Shown: positions 24,023 through 33,279, numbered from the stretch's first letter. The stretch is 64,000 nt of DNA from Methanocella_A sp964548585 (GCA_964548585.1 CAZJRS010000002.1:12865-76864); one strand, 5' to 3'. A program made the numbers and translations. Notes: generated from the letters alone by a model not told the origin.

Positions 24023-25792
24023 TTAACCCCAGTACATATCAACCGTTTTCACAACACCCGGGGGATTATAGGAAATCCAGTTGTTCTCTTCGGAGTTCAG
24101 GAGAGCAGCACGCCGGTAGTCGAGGTCCTTGCGCTTTGAGTCAAGCTGCTTTTTTAAGCTTTCCAGCTTGTTCCACGTTGCCGAGTACTGGTTGTACTGG
24201 CTGTCCAGGCTGGTCTTCCACGACTGCAGAGACCCGAGGTTGGAGGGGGCTGGCGGTATGTATACGCCGGTATTTCCGGCGTTATACTGTGCAATTGCCT
24301 GATTATGAAGGCTCATCTGGCGGTTATAATCGGCGACAGCAGCCGAGTACTGGTTGCTCTCCACCGTATATGCATCATAGAAGCGGCTGTTGTCGGCAGA
24401 CTGGTTGTTATAGTCGTCCACCTCGGCGTTGTACTGCCTCAGATCATCGCCGTATTGCTTCCACTTTTCAAAGTAAGCTTCCATCCGGCCTTTCATGTCG
24501 AGGTAGAAACTGTACTTCAGATTGCCCCCGACCTGGCTGATGGGGAACTCCCCCAGCTCTTTACCGGTTTCGAGGTATACCACATTATCCCGGGGCCGGT
24601 CGCCATTGGCCAGCTGGGACTGGTTGATGCCCGTGTCGTCGACGTAGACAAAGCCTTTATCCGTCGTGGGAAACACGTTGAACGCATGGCCTACGGGTTT
24701 ATCCTGAAAGGAGACACTAACGATACCATTCTTGATGCCCCGGATTTCCGCCCGGTCATGCAGATCCGCGGCAAAGTCCAGGCATGTATAATCCCGATCG
24801 ACATACGTACGATTTTCAGTGATATCGTCGGCCAGGAATGCCACAAGCTGCGCATAGGATACGGGGCTGGCGTTACGGTAACTGGTAATCTCGGGGCGCT
24901 TACTGCTGCCGTTCAGGAAGGGCTGACTCCCGGTCCAGTGGTCCCTTAAAAATTTCACCCTGGAGAAATCCAGCCCGTCGTAGCTGGCAGCAGAAACGTT
25001 CATGGCGGTGGGGTCCACGTAGACCATGCCCTGATCGGTCGTACTAAACGCGACGACGGCATGTACCGGCGAACTTCCCATCATATCTGTGCCTATGACG
25101 CTGCAGTTGATCTGGCGCTGCTCTGCATCATTGTGAAGGGCTACGGCGTACTCTACGCTCCGGTATTTAGGGTCCTTGTCGACCGCACTTTCGAGCGCAG
25201 GTGTGACCTCGTCGAGAAATATGGAGAGGTTAGCGTATGTGACGTCGGTCGCATTTCTGTATTTAACGACTACATCATACTGGCCGGTGCTGTTCTTGAA
25301 CGGCAGCTTCTCGGTCCAGATGGGCGGGAATAAGATGGTGTAACCGACAGCTCCGATGCCCCCCACGACGATCAAGGTGACGATTATGAGAGCGCACAGG
25401 ATGACAAGGTTACGCCGGCCGGCCGTTTTTTTAGGACTGGCGGAGACGATTGGCGTGACGGGCCTGGCCGAAGTGACTGGCGGCCTTGCGGTCGGGACTG
25501 GTGAAACAGGCAACTGCACTGCCGAAGGTAGGCCAGGAGACGGCTCAATTCTGGTAGCCGGAGAGCTTTCCGGTACAAGCCCGGAGCACTCGTGGCGTTC
25601 CGGGGCCTTATGATCCGCGCAGAACTTCCTGCCGCACTTCGGACACCGGGACGGAAACAGCTCGAGCTTTCCGCAGACTGCACAATTATTAGAGGCGCTG
25701 TCATACTCTTTTTTATTTTGCGCTGGCTGAGAAACGACCTCCGGCTGGTCACCGGCCAATGCACGATCCAGTTCGGGCTCATCACTCGCCAC
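24023..25792 (-). CDS. AN1-type zinc finger membrane protein with tandem transglutaminase-like domains
   Basis: 589 residues. An AN1-type zinc finger at about 36-70 (CAVCGKLE, CPKCGRKFCADHK, HEC), a Pro-rich linker, one membrane helix (about 127-155), two homologous domains (about 160-270 and 290-400), then a Tyr/Gln/Asn-rich coiled-coil tail. The second domain has a papain/transglutaminase-like triad: Cys in YTCLDFAADLH, His in VGHAFNVF, Asp in FVYVDDT. The first keeps the His and Asp (VHAVVAF, VYVDPT) but has Ser at the Cys position (YRSVEYAVALH), so it is probably inactive. Orientation would place the finger inside and the enzyme-like part outside. Lies within inverted repeats. Function unknown. 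Confidence 0.7.
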   Translation of the reverse strand: MASDEPELDRALAGDQPEVVSQPAQNKKEYDSASNNCAVCGKLELFPSRCPKCGRKFCADHKAPERHECSGLVPESSPATRIEPSPGLPSAVQLPVSPVPTARPPVTSARPVTPIVSASPKKTAGRRNLVILCALIIVTLIVVGGIGAVGYTILFPPIWTEKLPFKNSTGQYDVVVKYRNATDVTYANLSIFLDEVTPALESAVDKDPKYRSVEYAVALHNDAEQRQINCSVIGTDMMGSSPVHAVVAFSTTDQGMVYVDPTAMNVSAASYDGLDFSRVKFLRDHWTGSQPFLNGSSKRPEITSYRNASPVSYAQLVAFLADDITENRTYVDRDYTCLDFAADLHDRAEIRGIKNGIVSVSFQDKPVGHAFNVFPTTDKGFVYVDDTGINQSQLANGDRPRDNVVYLETGKELGEFPISQVGGNLKYSFYLDMKGRMEAYFEKWKQYGDDLRQYNAEVDDYNNQSADNSRFYDAYTVESNQYSAAVADYNRQMSLHNQAIAQYNAGNTGVYIPPAPSNLGSLQSWKTSLDSQYNQYSATWNKLESLKKQLDSKRKDLDYRRAALLNSEENNWISYNPPGVVKTVDMYWG

Positions 25793-26177
25793 GAACTACA
25801 CCCCAGACGGTAAAGGCCCGCTCAAGTGCGTTTACGGGTGCTGGAGCCATGCCCATAAACGCGGTATTATTTTCCCCCGGGATAGATGCTCTGGAAGTGA
25901 CCGATCTGGCAGACATAGCTCAACGGCTATTTTGTATAACGATAAACCTATATCAACTATGTCGTTTTTGGTTTGTCTGGCAATGGTTGAGATTTAAGAA
26001 ATATTCTTATTTGATAGAAAGAGCGTTTACGCTATCCAATAACCCAGAAGTGCTTTTTGTATCTATTTATGGAATTAACTATTTTTATTCCGGGGAGCTA
26101 TCGAAAAAGCTCCCCGAAGGCCATTAAAACTCCTGGCTGCTCAGCCCCTTCGAAGCCGCAAAACCTTGAAATTATTT
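25793..26177. other. intergenic region between two minus-strand genes
   Basis: 385 bases. It must hold the promoter of the AN1 protein gene; the stretch around 25985-26090 is AT-rich. A short frame on the plus strand (25759-26127) overlaps the real gene, lacks a binding site and is rejected. GGGGAGCTATCG and AAAGCTCCCC (about 26092-26118) form a hairpin that may end the cupin gene transcript. Confidence 0.4.
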
Positions 26178-27191
26178 TTACTGTGCCTCGGCTTCGGTGG
26201 GTGCCGCTTCAGTAGTCTCTTCTGCCTTGAACAGCTCACCTTCCTTCGTGAGCTTGATCTTGATGTTGCACCTGGGACATACGGTGATGCAGCCGTCTGA
26301 GGTGTTGGTCGTCACAGGCGTCTGGAGACGGCAGATTGGGCAGTCATACTCCAGGCTGGATAACTCCTGGGATTCGACGGGAGGAGGCCCCTGTATGACC
26401 ATGACCGTCATCTGGCTGTCTGCAGCCATGATCCCGTAAGCGGTATCGGCGGGCACGTAGATGGCCTCGTTGGGGTCTACTGACTGCTCCTCATCGTCGA
26501 CGAACACAATGCCCTGGCCCTGTACGATGTAAAGTAACGTATCGCTACCCGGGTGTTTCTGCATGGAAAGGGTCTGCCATGGCTGGAAGTCGAGGACTCC
26601 GAACTCCACCTGCGCGGGCGTTTCTGCTCCTGCTTGTTTTTCCTGTTGCTGAAGCGATTCGGCTGATTGCGCACCAGGCTGGCCGGGGCCTGCGACATCC
26701 CACTGCTCTCCCCAGTACTTCTCGGCTTTGAAGTTTGCTCCCTCTTTGGTCAGCGTGACAGTTGACTCGCAACGTGGGCACATATTGATATCGCCAGTCT
26801 CGGTTCCGGTAGTAAGCGGTGCCTCGAGGTCGCACTCCGGGCAACGGAAGGACAGGCCGGCTGCCTTCTCTACCTTAACCGGCCTGGGCCCCTGCACGGC
26901 AACGACGTTCAGGTCGTTTTCGCTGGCCAGCACCCCGTAGGTGGCGTTGGAAGGGACGTACATGGCGTCTCCCGGGCTGACAGAAAATACTCCGTCGTTG
27001 ATGAGCATGAATCCTTCCCCGTCGACAAAGTACATGATCGTGTCGTTTTCCGGATTCCGCTGCATGGGCAGTGACTGCCACGGCTCGAAATCGTAGAGGC
27101 TGAAAGCGATCTTATCAGTTTTCAGCGGGTCCTCCCGGTAAAATTCCCTGTCGGAAAATTGCTCCTCACTCTTGACTCTCACAGTCTCCAT
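26178..27191 (-). CDS. tandem cupin / zinc-ribbon protein
   Basis: 337 residues from ATG 27191, which has GGTGATC upstream; a longer frame to 27353 runs into AT-rich promoter sequence. The protein is two copies of the same module: a cupin (FSLYDFEPWQSLPMQRNPEND, then SPGDAMYVPSNATYG) followed by a zinc ribbon with CPEC and CPRC pairs; the second module has CPIC and CPRC. Metal-binding His residues of typical cupins are mostly missing from the first motif (MQRNPENDTIMYFVDGEG), so the cupins may bind a ligand without metal. Modules are joined by a Gln/Ala-rich linker. Function unknown. Confidence 0.72.
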   Translation of the reverse strand: METVRVKSEEQFSDREFYREDPLKTDKIAFSLYDFEPWQSLPMQRNPENDTIMYFVDGEGFMLINDGVFSVSPGDAMYVPSNATYGVLASENDLNVVAVQGPRPVKVEKAAGLSFRCPECDLEAPLTTGTETGDINMCPRCESTVTLTKEGANFKAEKYWGEQWDVAGPGQPGAQSAESLQQQEKQAGAETPAQVEFGVLDFQPWQTLSMQKHPGSDTLLYIVQGQGIVFVDDEEQSVDPNEAIYVPADTAYGIMAADSQMTVMVIQGPPPVESQELSSLEYDCPICRLQTPVTTNTSDGCITVCPRCNIKIKLTKEGELFKAEETTEAAPTEAEAQ

Positions 27192-27365
27192 CGGATCACC
27201 AAAATTATATAAGCTTATTATTATATTATATTTGTCTGAGTATAGCAGACCCGGACCGTTGAAAACGGGGAAATCGACGAGCTCAGCAACCGGGAGCTCG
27301 TCGATTGATCTTAAACAGGCGGGTATCAGGGGAACTTGTTGTATAAAGTCCACCTGGAGCCATTA

Positions 27366-27565
27366 GTGAAGTAAAGAATATGCCGGGGAAATCGTTACTT
27401 AGGAGTTAGCCCTGTGTGGTGTCAGGGGGGCTTTTTACAAAAAGCCCCCCTCGCGACCCCCTCAAAAACATCGCTTTTAAAATGCCCTTCGGGCTTGCTT
27501 CCCTGTCGAGAGTCAGGGGAACCTTTTTGGAAAAGGTTCCCCCGACACCCCCTCTAAAACTTTCT
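27366..27565 (-). repeat. dispersed double-hairpin repeat, inverted copy C
   Basis: Reverse complement of the region around copy A and its right flank: 27366-27500 matches 23727-23862 inverted at roughly 90% or better, including the unique GCCGGGGAAATCGTTACTTA part. The other hairpin here is GGGGAACCTTTT with AAAAGGTTCCCC (27516-27541), with both arms changed relative to copy A but still pairing. With copy A it forms long inverted arms around the AN1 and cupin genes. This fills most of the 412-base gap before pyrB. Confidence 0.8.
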
Positions 27566-27603
27566 CCCAAAACATTTTATGTAACATTAGCCAATTACGT
27601 ACG

Positions 27604-28530
27604 ATGAATTTCGAGAGGAAGCACATCATCTCGACCAAGGATTTCTCCCGGGATGAGATCGACTTTGTCCTGGACCGGGCTGCCAGGCTGGAGCCGAGCG
27701 CACGTCAAGGTAGCCGGCTGCTGGACGGCCGGATTGTGGCCACACTATTCTATGAGCCCTCAACCAGGACTCGTCTTTCTTTCGACACGGCCGTCAAGAG
27801 GCTCGGCGGTGCCACCATCGGTTTTGACTCGGCCACTTCCTCTTCTACGGTAAAAGGCGAGACCCTGGCCGATACGATCCGCATCATCGAGTCGTACGCG
27901 GACGCGATCGTGCTGCGCCACCCGAAGGAGGGCGCGGCTCGCATGGCCTCGGAAATCTCCCGGGTGCCGGTCATCAACGCTGGTGACGGGGCCGGCCACC
28001 ACCCCACTCAGACGCTGCTCGACCTTTACACCATGCGCAAGGAATGCAAGAAGGAGATCGGAGACCTGAACGTCGCCATCGTGGGCGACCTGAAGTACGG
28101 CCGTACCGTGCATTCGCTGGCCTACGCACTATCGCTCTACGGGACCAGGCTTTCATTTGTCTCGCCGGAGCAGCTGAAAATGCCCGCGAGCATCATCAAC
28201 TATTTGAAGCGCAAAGGCATCAGCATCGTCGAGACATCCAGCATGCAGGACGTGCTCGACAAGGCCGACGTGCTCTACATGACCAGGATCCAGAAGGAGC
28301 GCTTCCCCGACCCTGCCGAATACCAGAAGGTAGCAGGGAGCTACAGGATCACGACCGAAACGCTGTCGGTCGTCCAGGCTGACACGATCGTCATGCACCC
28401 CCTTCCGAGGGTTGATGAGATCGCTCCTGAAGTGGATGCGACGAAGCACGCGAGGTATTTCCAGCAGTCGTTCTACGGGGTCCCGGTACGTATGGCCGTC
28501 CTCTCGCTGGTGATGGGAGTAGACCTATGA
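27604..28530 (+). CDS. pyrB: aspartate carbamoyltransferase catalytic subunit
   Basis: 308 residues, normal length. Carbamoyl-phosphate site FYEPSTRTRLSF, then VLRHPKEGAARMASE, GDGAGHHPTQTLLDLYTM and HPLPRVDEIAP. It condenses carbamoyl phosphate with aspartate, the first committed step of pyrimidine synthesis. Overlaps pyrI by ATGA, giving the catalytic and regulatory chains in balance. Confidence 0.97.
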   Translation: MNFERKHIISTKDFSRDEIDFVLDRAARLEPSARQGSRLLDGRIVATLFYEPSTRTRLSFDTAVKRLGGATIGFDSATSSSTVKGETLADTIRIIESYADAIVLRHPKEGAARMASEISRVPVINAGDGAGHHPTQTLLDLYTMRKECKKEIGDLNVAIVGDLKYGRTVHSLAYALSLYGTRLSFVSPEQLKMPASIINYLKRKGISIVETSSMQDVLDKADVLYMTRIQKERFPDPAEYQKVAGSYRITTETLSVVQADTIVMHPLPRVDEIAPEVDATKHARYFQQSFYGVPVRMAVLSLVMGVDL

Positions 28531-28997
28531 CTGAAAAGAGAGAGCTAAGGGTAAAGCCGATCGTCAACGGCATGGTGGTCGATCACATCACCGCAGGACA
28601 GGCCCTCAACGTGCTGAAAATTCTCGGCATCAACGCCAGCTCAAAGTACGTGGTGAGCGTCCTGATGAACGCTCCCAGCGGCGAGATGAAGGGAAAGGAT
28701 GTTGTCAAGATCGAGAACCGGGAGATCGACCCTGAGGAACTGGACAGCATCGCTTTGATCGCGCCGAGGGCGACGATCAACATCATCCGGAACTACGAGG
28801 TCGTAGGTAAACACCGGGTGGACCCACCGGCGGAAGTGGTGGGTTTGGTGCGGTGCGGGAATCCGAACTGCATATCCAACACGAACGAGCCGGTAACCTC
28901 CAGGTTTACCGTCGAGAGGACCGGGGACGACGTGCAGCTACGCTGCTCGTACTGCGAGTTCGTCATCGACCAGGATATAGCGGAGCACTTGCTCTGA
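28527..28997 (+). CDS. pyrI: aspartate carbamoyltransferase regulatory subunit
   Basis: 156 residues. An N-terminal nucleotide-binding domain (VKPIVNGMVVDHITAGQAL) and a C-terminal zinc domain with the four-Cys set CGNPNCISN and CSYC. Binds CTP/ATP and gives allosteric control of PyrB. Start overlaps the pyrB stop. Confidence 0.97.
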   Translation: MTEKRELRVKPIVNGMVVDHITAGQALNVLKILGINASSKYVVSVLMNAPSGEMKGKDVVKIENREIDPEELDSIALIAPRATINIIRNYEVVGKHRVDPPAEVVGLVRCGNPNCISNTNEPVTSRFTVERTGDDVQLRCSYCEFVIDQDIAEHLL

Positions 28998-29018
28998 TGA
29001 GCAAAGAGGGTATCAGGG

Positions 29019-30242
29019 ATGGAAAAAGAAGAGATCGTGAGGAAGCTCGTCTCAAGCGAGCTGAAGTTTTACCAGGTTGAAGAAGTCACAGCGACCCGTA
29101 AAGACGCTGTCGACGCCCGGAGGGCGGCAATCGAGGTGCTCACCGGGACCAGGCTGGACAACGTGGGCCACTATTCTTATGACGCTGAAACTGTCACCAA
29201 GAAGAACATCGAGAACGCGATCGGAGCGATCCAGGTGCCCGTAGGCGTAGCCGGACCTCTCACAGTCAACGGCGAGTACGCCAGGGGCGACTTCTATGTC
29301 CCTCTCGCCACGACCGAGGGCGCACTTGTCGCGAGCGTAAACCGGGGCTGCTCAGTCTGCTCTCAGAGCGGAGGGGTGAATACGATGATCTTCCAGGACG
29401 AGATGACTCGTGCTCCGGTGATAACCGTTTCCAGCCTCGCCCAGGCCAAAGAGATCATCGAAACGCTGAAGACCCCGGAGTTCATGGAAGAGATCCGGGC
29501 TATCGTCGCGACCACGACCAGGCATGGCCAGCTGCTACGGATCGATCCCTATGTGGTAGGCAAGAACATCTTCCTGCGGTTTGCCTACGACACCAAGGAT
29601 GCCATGGGCATGAACATGGTCACGATTGCAAGCGAAGCAGTCATGCACCGCCTCGAGAGTAAATTCGGTGTCCGCCATGTCACAGTTTCTAGCAACATGT
29701 GTACAGACAAGAAGCCCGCAGCCATCAACGTCATCGAGGGCAGAGGCCGGACTGTAGTGGCGGAGATCACCATACCAAGGGACATCGTAGTATCCCGGCT
29801 GAAAGCCACTCCCGAGAGAATGTGCGACGTCCACTACCGCAAGAACTTCCTGGGATCTGCCCGGGCCGTATCCTTCGGCTTCAACTCCCACGTCGCCAAC
29901 GTCGTCGCCGCCATGTTCATCGCCTGCGGCAATGACCCGGCCCACGTGGTCGAGGGCAGCAACGCGATCACTTCTGCCGAGCTGACTGAAAACAACGACC
30001 TGCAGTTTTCAGTATCCATGCCATCGCTGCCACTGGGCACCGTCGGCGGCGGCACAAGCATCGCCACCCAGGCCGAATGCCTCTCCCTGCTGGGCGTCAA
30101 AGGCGGCGGCAACCCGCCGGGCGCAAACGCCCGCAAGCTGGCCGAGATCGTCGCATCCGCCTCGCTGGCAGGAGAGCTGTCGCTGCTCGGCGCTTTAGCG
30201 TCTCAGGACCTGGCGAGAGCTCATGCCAAGTACGGGCGGTGA
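29019..30242 (+). CDS. hmgA: hydroxymethylglutaryl-CoA reductase (NADPH)
   Basis: 407 residues, class I type as in most euryarchaea. Motifs: the Glu in ATTEGALVASVNRGC, MGMNMVTIASEA, the Lys-containing TDKKPAAINVIEGRG, the Asp region ACGNDPAHVVEGS and the catalytic His near the end (ARAHAKYG). Makes mevalonate for archaeal isoprenoid lipids. It follows pyrI by 21 bases on the same strand and may share its transcript. Confidence 0.97.
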   Translation: MEKEEIVRKLVSSELKFYQVEEVTATRKDAVDARRAAIEVLTGTRLDNVGHYSYDAETVTKKNIENAIGAIQVPVGVAGPLTVNGEYARGDFYVPLATTEGALVASVNRGCSVCSQSGGVNTMIFQDEMTRAPVITVSSLAQAKEIIETLKTPEFMEEIRAIVATTTRHGQLLRIDPYVVGKNIFLRFAYDTKDAMGMNMVTIASEAVMHRLESKFGVRHVTVSSNMCTDKKPAAINVIEGRGRTVVAEITIPRDIVVSRLKATPERMCDVHYRKNFLGSARAVSFGFNSHVANVVAAMFIACGNDPAHVVEGSNAITSAELTENNDLQFSVSMPSLPLGTVGGGTSIATQAECLSLLGVKGGGNPPGANARKLAEIVASASLAGELSLLGALASQDLARAHAKYGR

Positions 30243-30337
30243 ATTTTCACCGCCTTAGGCTTAAGGCCATAAAAATTTCCTTTTTAGCTTTTAACTATAA
30301 ACGATCGTATAAATATCTCGCAAGTGAATATCTATTT

Positions 30338-31141
30338 ATGAAGCGCAAAGCTTTCGCGGAGAAGGCGGTGAAATTGAGCGATCGTTTCATCGGCCCGATA
30401 CCTGCCGTGCTCACTTTCGAGGACCCTGAAGACCTGCACCAGATGAGGGTGGCAGGCCGTTCTCTTCTCACGTGCATGAGCCTCGTACCGAAAGCAGAGC
30501 AGAAGCGGTCTGCGAACCTGACACTGAAGCAGGCCATCCGCGCTCAGATGCAGCTTTTGGGCCGGCTGCGTGATCTGGATGTGCTCGTCGACGAGCTCGA
30601 GCGTCGGGTAGCGGTAGCCGATCCGGCGTATGCAGGGCTGTTATCTCTGTGGATGGCCGACTCCGTCCGGGAGCGGGACGCAGCCCGAACCGCACTTACC
30701 AATTCGCTGTCGACGCTATCCGTATCATTGCTTCGTTCTCAGCTGAACAGCTGGCATCGCCGTGTCCGGGAGATGAGGGGTTTCGACCCCGGCAGGCGTA
30801 TCAAAAGGCTCAGAAAACGCTTTAAGGGCTCTTATGTCCTCGGGAGCGGCAGTAAATGCCCCTCGGCTATCGATGAAGCGTTTCTGGATTACCTGCACCA
30901 GGCGCGAATACGGGCGAAGAAGCTGCGGTATGCCCTCACTCTGCTTGAGACAGGCCGAAAGGGCGAACTAGATCGGATCAAAGCCCTGCAGGATCGCCTG
31001 GGCAGAGTGCAGGACCGGCGGGTCTGGCTGACGTGGCTGGAACGGTACCGGATGACGTATCCTGAAGCCGTTACAGGTGTTTCTGATATCCTCCGGGCTG
31101 AGATGACTGACCTAATCTCCGGCGAGAAGCAAACTGAATGA
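30338..31141 (+). CDS. CHAD-domain protein
   Basis: 267 residues from ATG 30338, chosen because upstream codons run through the hmgA end and an AT-rich TATA-like stretch (CGTATAAATATC). The CHAD domain is a bundle of helices with conserved His and basic residues, seen here in DLHQMRVAGRSLLTCM, LLGRLRDLDVLVDEL and the second half LHQARIRAKKLRYALTLLE. CHAD proteins bind inorganic polyphosphate. No CYTH triphosphatase domain is attached, unlike many fusions. Confidence 0.88.
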   Translation: MKRKAFAEKAVKLSDRFIGPIPAVLTFEDPEDLHQMRVAGRSLLTCMSLVPKAEQKRSANLTLKQAIRAQMQLLGRLRDLDVLVDELERRVAVADPAYAGLLSLWMADSVRERDAARTALTNSLSTLSVSLLRSQLNSWHRRVREMRGFDPGRRIKRLRKRFKGSYVLGSGSKCPSAIDEAFLDYLHQARIRAKKLRYALTLLETGRKGELDRIKALQDRLGRVQDRRVWLTWLERYRMTYPEAVTGVSDILRAEMTDLISGEKQTE

Positions 31142-31361
31142 TTGCTCTGTCCGGGCTCAATTAAGTAACCGATACCCGGTTTTACCATTGCAGGCCATGG
31201 ATGTTCACTCTGGCGCAGAACGGCTGGCAAATGGCATAACCCCTTCATTTCCTGTGGAAATTCAGGAGTTTAACGCCTACGGGCAGCAGGATAACCTATA
31301 TTGTCAAGATAGACATATTATCTGCCGCTAAATGCAAAAATGAAATCCGGGTGATCATATC

Positions 31362-31853
31362 ATGGCTGACATTACTACCCTTGCAGTCCTCTTCCCGCTA
31401 TCCATCACCTTGCATAACCTCGAAGAAGCGCTCTGGCTTCCACAGTGGTCGCAACATGCATCCCGGTTCCAGAAGCCCATCTCTAAAAATGAGTTCCACT
31501 TTGCGGTCCTAGTGATCACGATGATCGCTTACCTGGCCACCTGCTTTTTCATGTTCTTCCCGGGGGAGCGTATTTTTACATTCGTATTCGCAGGCTTCCT
31601 CGGCGCGATGATCGTTAACGCGCTATTTCCCCACCTGGCGGCCACGATTGCTCTTAGAAAATATGCCCCCGGGACTCTGACGGGCGTGTTCCTGATGATG
31701 CCAGTAAGTATCCTGCTCCTGACCCGTATGGTAAATACCGGGACTCTCAACGTCTACGAGATTCTACTGTCGACCATCGGCGTGGGCATACCGATGGCCG
31801 TCTCGATCCCGGTACTCTTCTGGGCAGGGCGGAAACTGATCAGGTACGACTAA
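31362..31853 (+). CDS. HXXEE-type membrane protein
   Basis: 163 residues with four to five membrane helices. The motif LHNLEEALW near residue 17 is the H-x-x-E-E signature, with further His in HFAVLVIT and PHLAATIAL, matching the uncharacterised HXXEE family, which may hold a metal in the membrane. Stands alone and converges on the tRNA methyltransferase gene. Confidence 0.8.
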   Translation: MADITTLAVLFPLSITLHNLEEALWLPQWSQHASRFQKPISKNEFHFAVLVITMIAYLATCFFMFFPGERIFTFVFAGFLGAMIVNALFPHLAATIALRKYAPGTLTGVFLMMPVSILLLTRMVNTGTLNVYEILLSTIGVGIPMAVSIPVLFWAGRKLIRYD

Positions 31854-31879
31854 AACATTTTTTCAATATGTTGATGCAC

Positions 31880-31905
31880 GGGGGAAATTTTTAGAAAGTT
31901 CCCCG
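31880..31905. terminator. hairpin between convergent genes (partial dispersed repeat)
   Basis: CGGGGGAA...TTCCCCG with an A/T-rich loop, followed by GACGGTCTCTTCAAAAC. It resembles the first hairpin of the dispersed repeat family (copies A-C) and lies between the ends of two convergent genes, so it probably serves as a two-way terminator. Confidence 0.55.
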
Positions 31906-31914
31906 ACGGTCTCT

Positions 31915-32661
31915 TCAAAACTTCCTGGCTATGGTAATAAAGCCGGTGTGCCCTACACGGGTAGAAGGTCTTGTCCCGCGCTTGCTATATTCCATCTCGT
32001 GCTCGGTGACTGTGATGGTAATCACGTCCTGGAAGCCCTCAGTTTCCACTGCAGCGCGCACTGCCGACGCCTGCTCAAAGAACGGGGAATAGGTGGCCAC
32101 AAATCCGCCCATCCGAAGCAGTTTCTTTGCCCCGGGGATCGCCAGTGCCGCATCTTGCAGGTCCAGGGTGATCACGTCAAAGGGGCCTTCGATCTTCTCC
32201 ATTTCCTCCAGAATATCCGCATGCCTGACTTCTACGTTGTGTAAACCCGCCCGCTCCATGTTCTTCCGGGCATTAGCGGCAAACTGCTCGTTAGCCTCGC
32301 AGGTGACCACCTTTTTCGCGATGATACCCATATACGCGGCAAGCACACCAGAGCCAGTGCCCGCATCCAGCACCACGTCCGTAGGGCAGAGCCCGGTATA
32401 TGCGATAATAGTCCCGATATCCTTAGGCATGACCGGTGCGCCCGTGCGCTTCATATGCCGGAACAGGTCTGGTGCCCTGGGCTTGATGATCGTGAACTCC
32501 TTGCCCAGGTGGGAAGCGACATAGTCTCCCCATTCTTTGCCCGTAACGGCCTTCAGGTCCACAATGCCCAGGTCAGTATGCATGGGCTTCTCATTGCCCG
32601 CCGCCGCGAAGTACTCACGGCCTTCCGCCCGCAGGAGAACCTGCTCGCCATCTTTGATCAT
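31915..32661 (-). CDS. trmI: tRNA (adenine-N1)-methyltransferase, TrmI type
   Basis: 248 residues. N-terminal beta domain (DGEQVLLRAEGREYF), then a Rossmann methyltransferase with VLDAGTGSGVLAAYMG, CEANEQFAANARKNMERAG and the catalytic-loop-like DVITLDLQDA. Archaeal TrmI methylates A57/A58 in the T loop of tRNA, stabilising it. ATG has AAGGAAC upstream. Normal length. Confidence 0.92.
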   Translation of the reverse strand: MIKDGEQVLLRAEGREYFAAAGNEKPMHTDLGIVDLKAVTGKEWGDYVASHLGKEFTIIKPRAPDLFRHMKRTGAPVMPKDIGTIIAYTGLCPTDVVLDAGTGSGVLAAYMGIIAKKVVTCEANEQFAANARKNMERAGLHNVEVRHADILEEMEKIEGPFDVITLDLQDAALAIPGAKKLLRMGGFVATYSPFFEQASAVRAAVETEGFQDVITITVTEHEMEYSKRGTRPSTRVGHTGFITIARKF

Positions 32662-32728
32662 AAGTTCCTTCGTATTCGTAAAAAATTTGTAAGTGATGCG
32701 TGTTGAACCTGACTAGATGCGGGCGCTC

Positions 32729-33136
32729 TTACGAGCTCCCGCTTAGCTTCATGATTGCTTCTGCGAGGTCGCCGCCTGCATCGACGAGCGCCTGTCTGGC
32801 CATGTCCCTGTTGACTTTAGCCTGGGTGGCTACCAGCGTGACGTCTTCTTCGAGTATTTCCACCTGCTTTTTCTCCACGGCCGGTGTGCCTGCAGCTGCT
32901 GCCTGCTGTGCAATGCTCAGCGGCCTTTCCTCGGGGGTGCCGGCAATCTGGTACGACTTCATGCCTTTTGCATCCATGACTGTGACCTGTGCGTCGTTGA
33001 AGACGATCTCCTTGTCGCCCGTCCGGATAATGACTTGCTTTACGTCCTCGATATCGTACATGTCGATGCCGAGTGATCTCATCTGCTTCTGTAGTTGCTT
33101 GGGGTTGATGCCCCTGCCGCCCATGCCCGGAAACAT
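32729..33136 (-). CDS. nac: nascent polypeptide-associated complex protein
   Basis: 135 residues. N-terminal GMGGRGINPKQLQKQMRSLGI and NAC beta-domain (EVIFNDAQVTVMDAKG-like), then a C-terminal UBA domain (VTLVATQAKVNRDMARQALV). Binds emerging chains at the ribosomal tunnel exit as a homodimer. Upstream AGGTGA. Same strand as the trmI gene, 68 bases before it. Confidence 0.95.
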   Translation of the reverse strand: MFPGMGGRGINPKQLQKQMRSLGIDMYDIEDVKQVIIRTGDKEIVFNDAQVTVMDAKGMKSYQIAGTPEERPLSIAQQAAAAGTPAVEKKQVEILEEDVTLVATQAKVNRDMARQALVDAGGDLAEAIMKLSGSS

Positions 33137-33279
33137 AGTTAATTCACCTGCTGTGGTTTATGGGTGGCATGCATTAAATATGTTTTTTAAAGATAGAGCT
33201 TTGGCATTGTGAACCCGTGGCCCTTCATGTCGCGTTTTCAGGCTCCCGGCTTTTTCACCTCGCAGACACACCTCTGCTT

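Noticed and set aside
25759..26127. Plus-strand 122-codon frame upstream of the AN1 protein gene
   Set aside because: It begins inside the real gene on the other strand and runs through AT-rich promoter sequence; no binding site or family.
30077..30337. N-terminal extension of the CHAD protein into the hmgA gene
   Set aside because: The extra codons are antisense-like translation of the hmgA end in another frame; the ATG at 30338 follows a promoter-like AT stretch.
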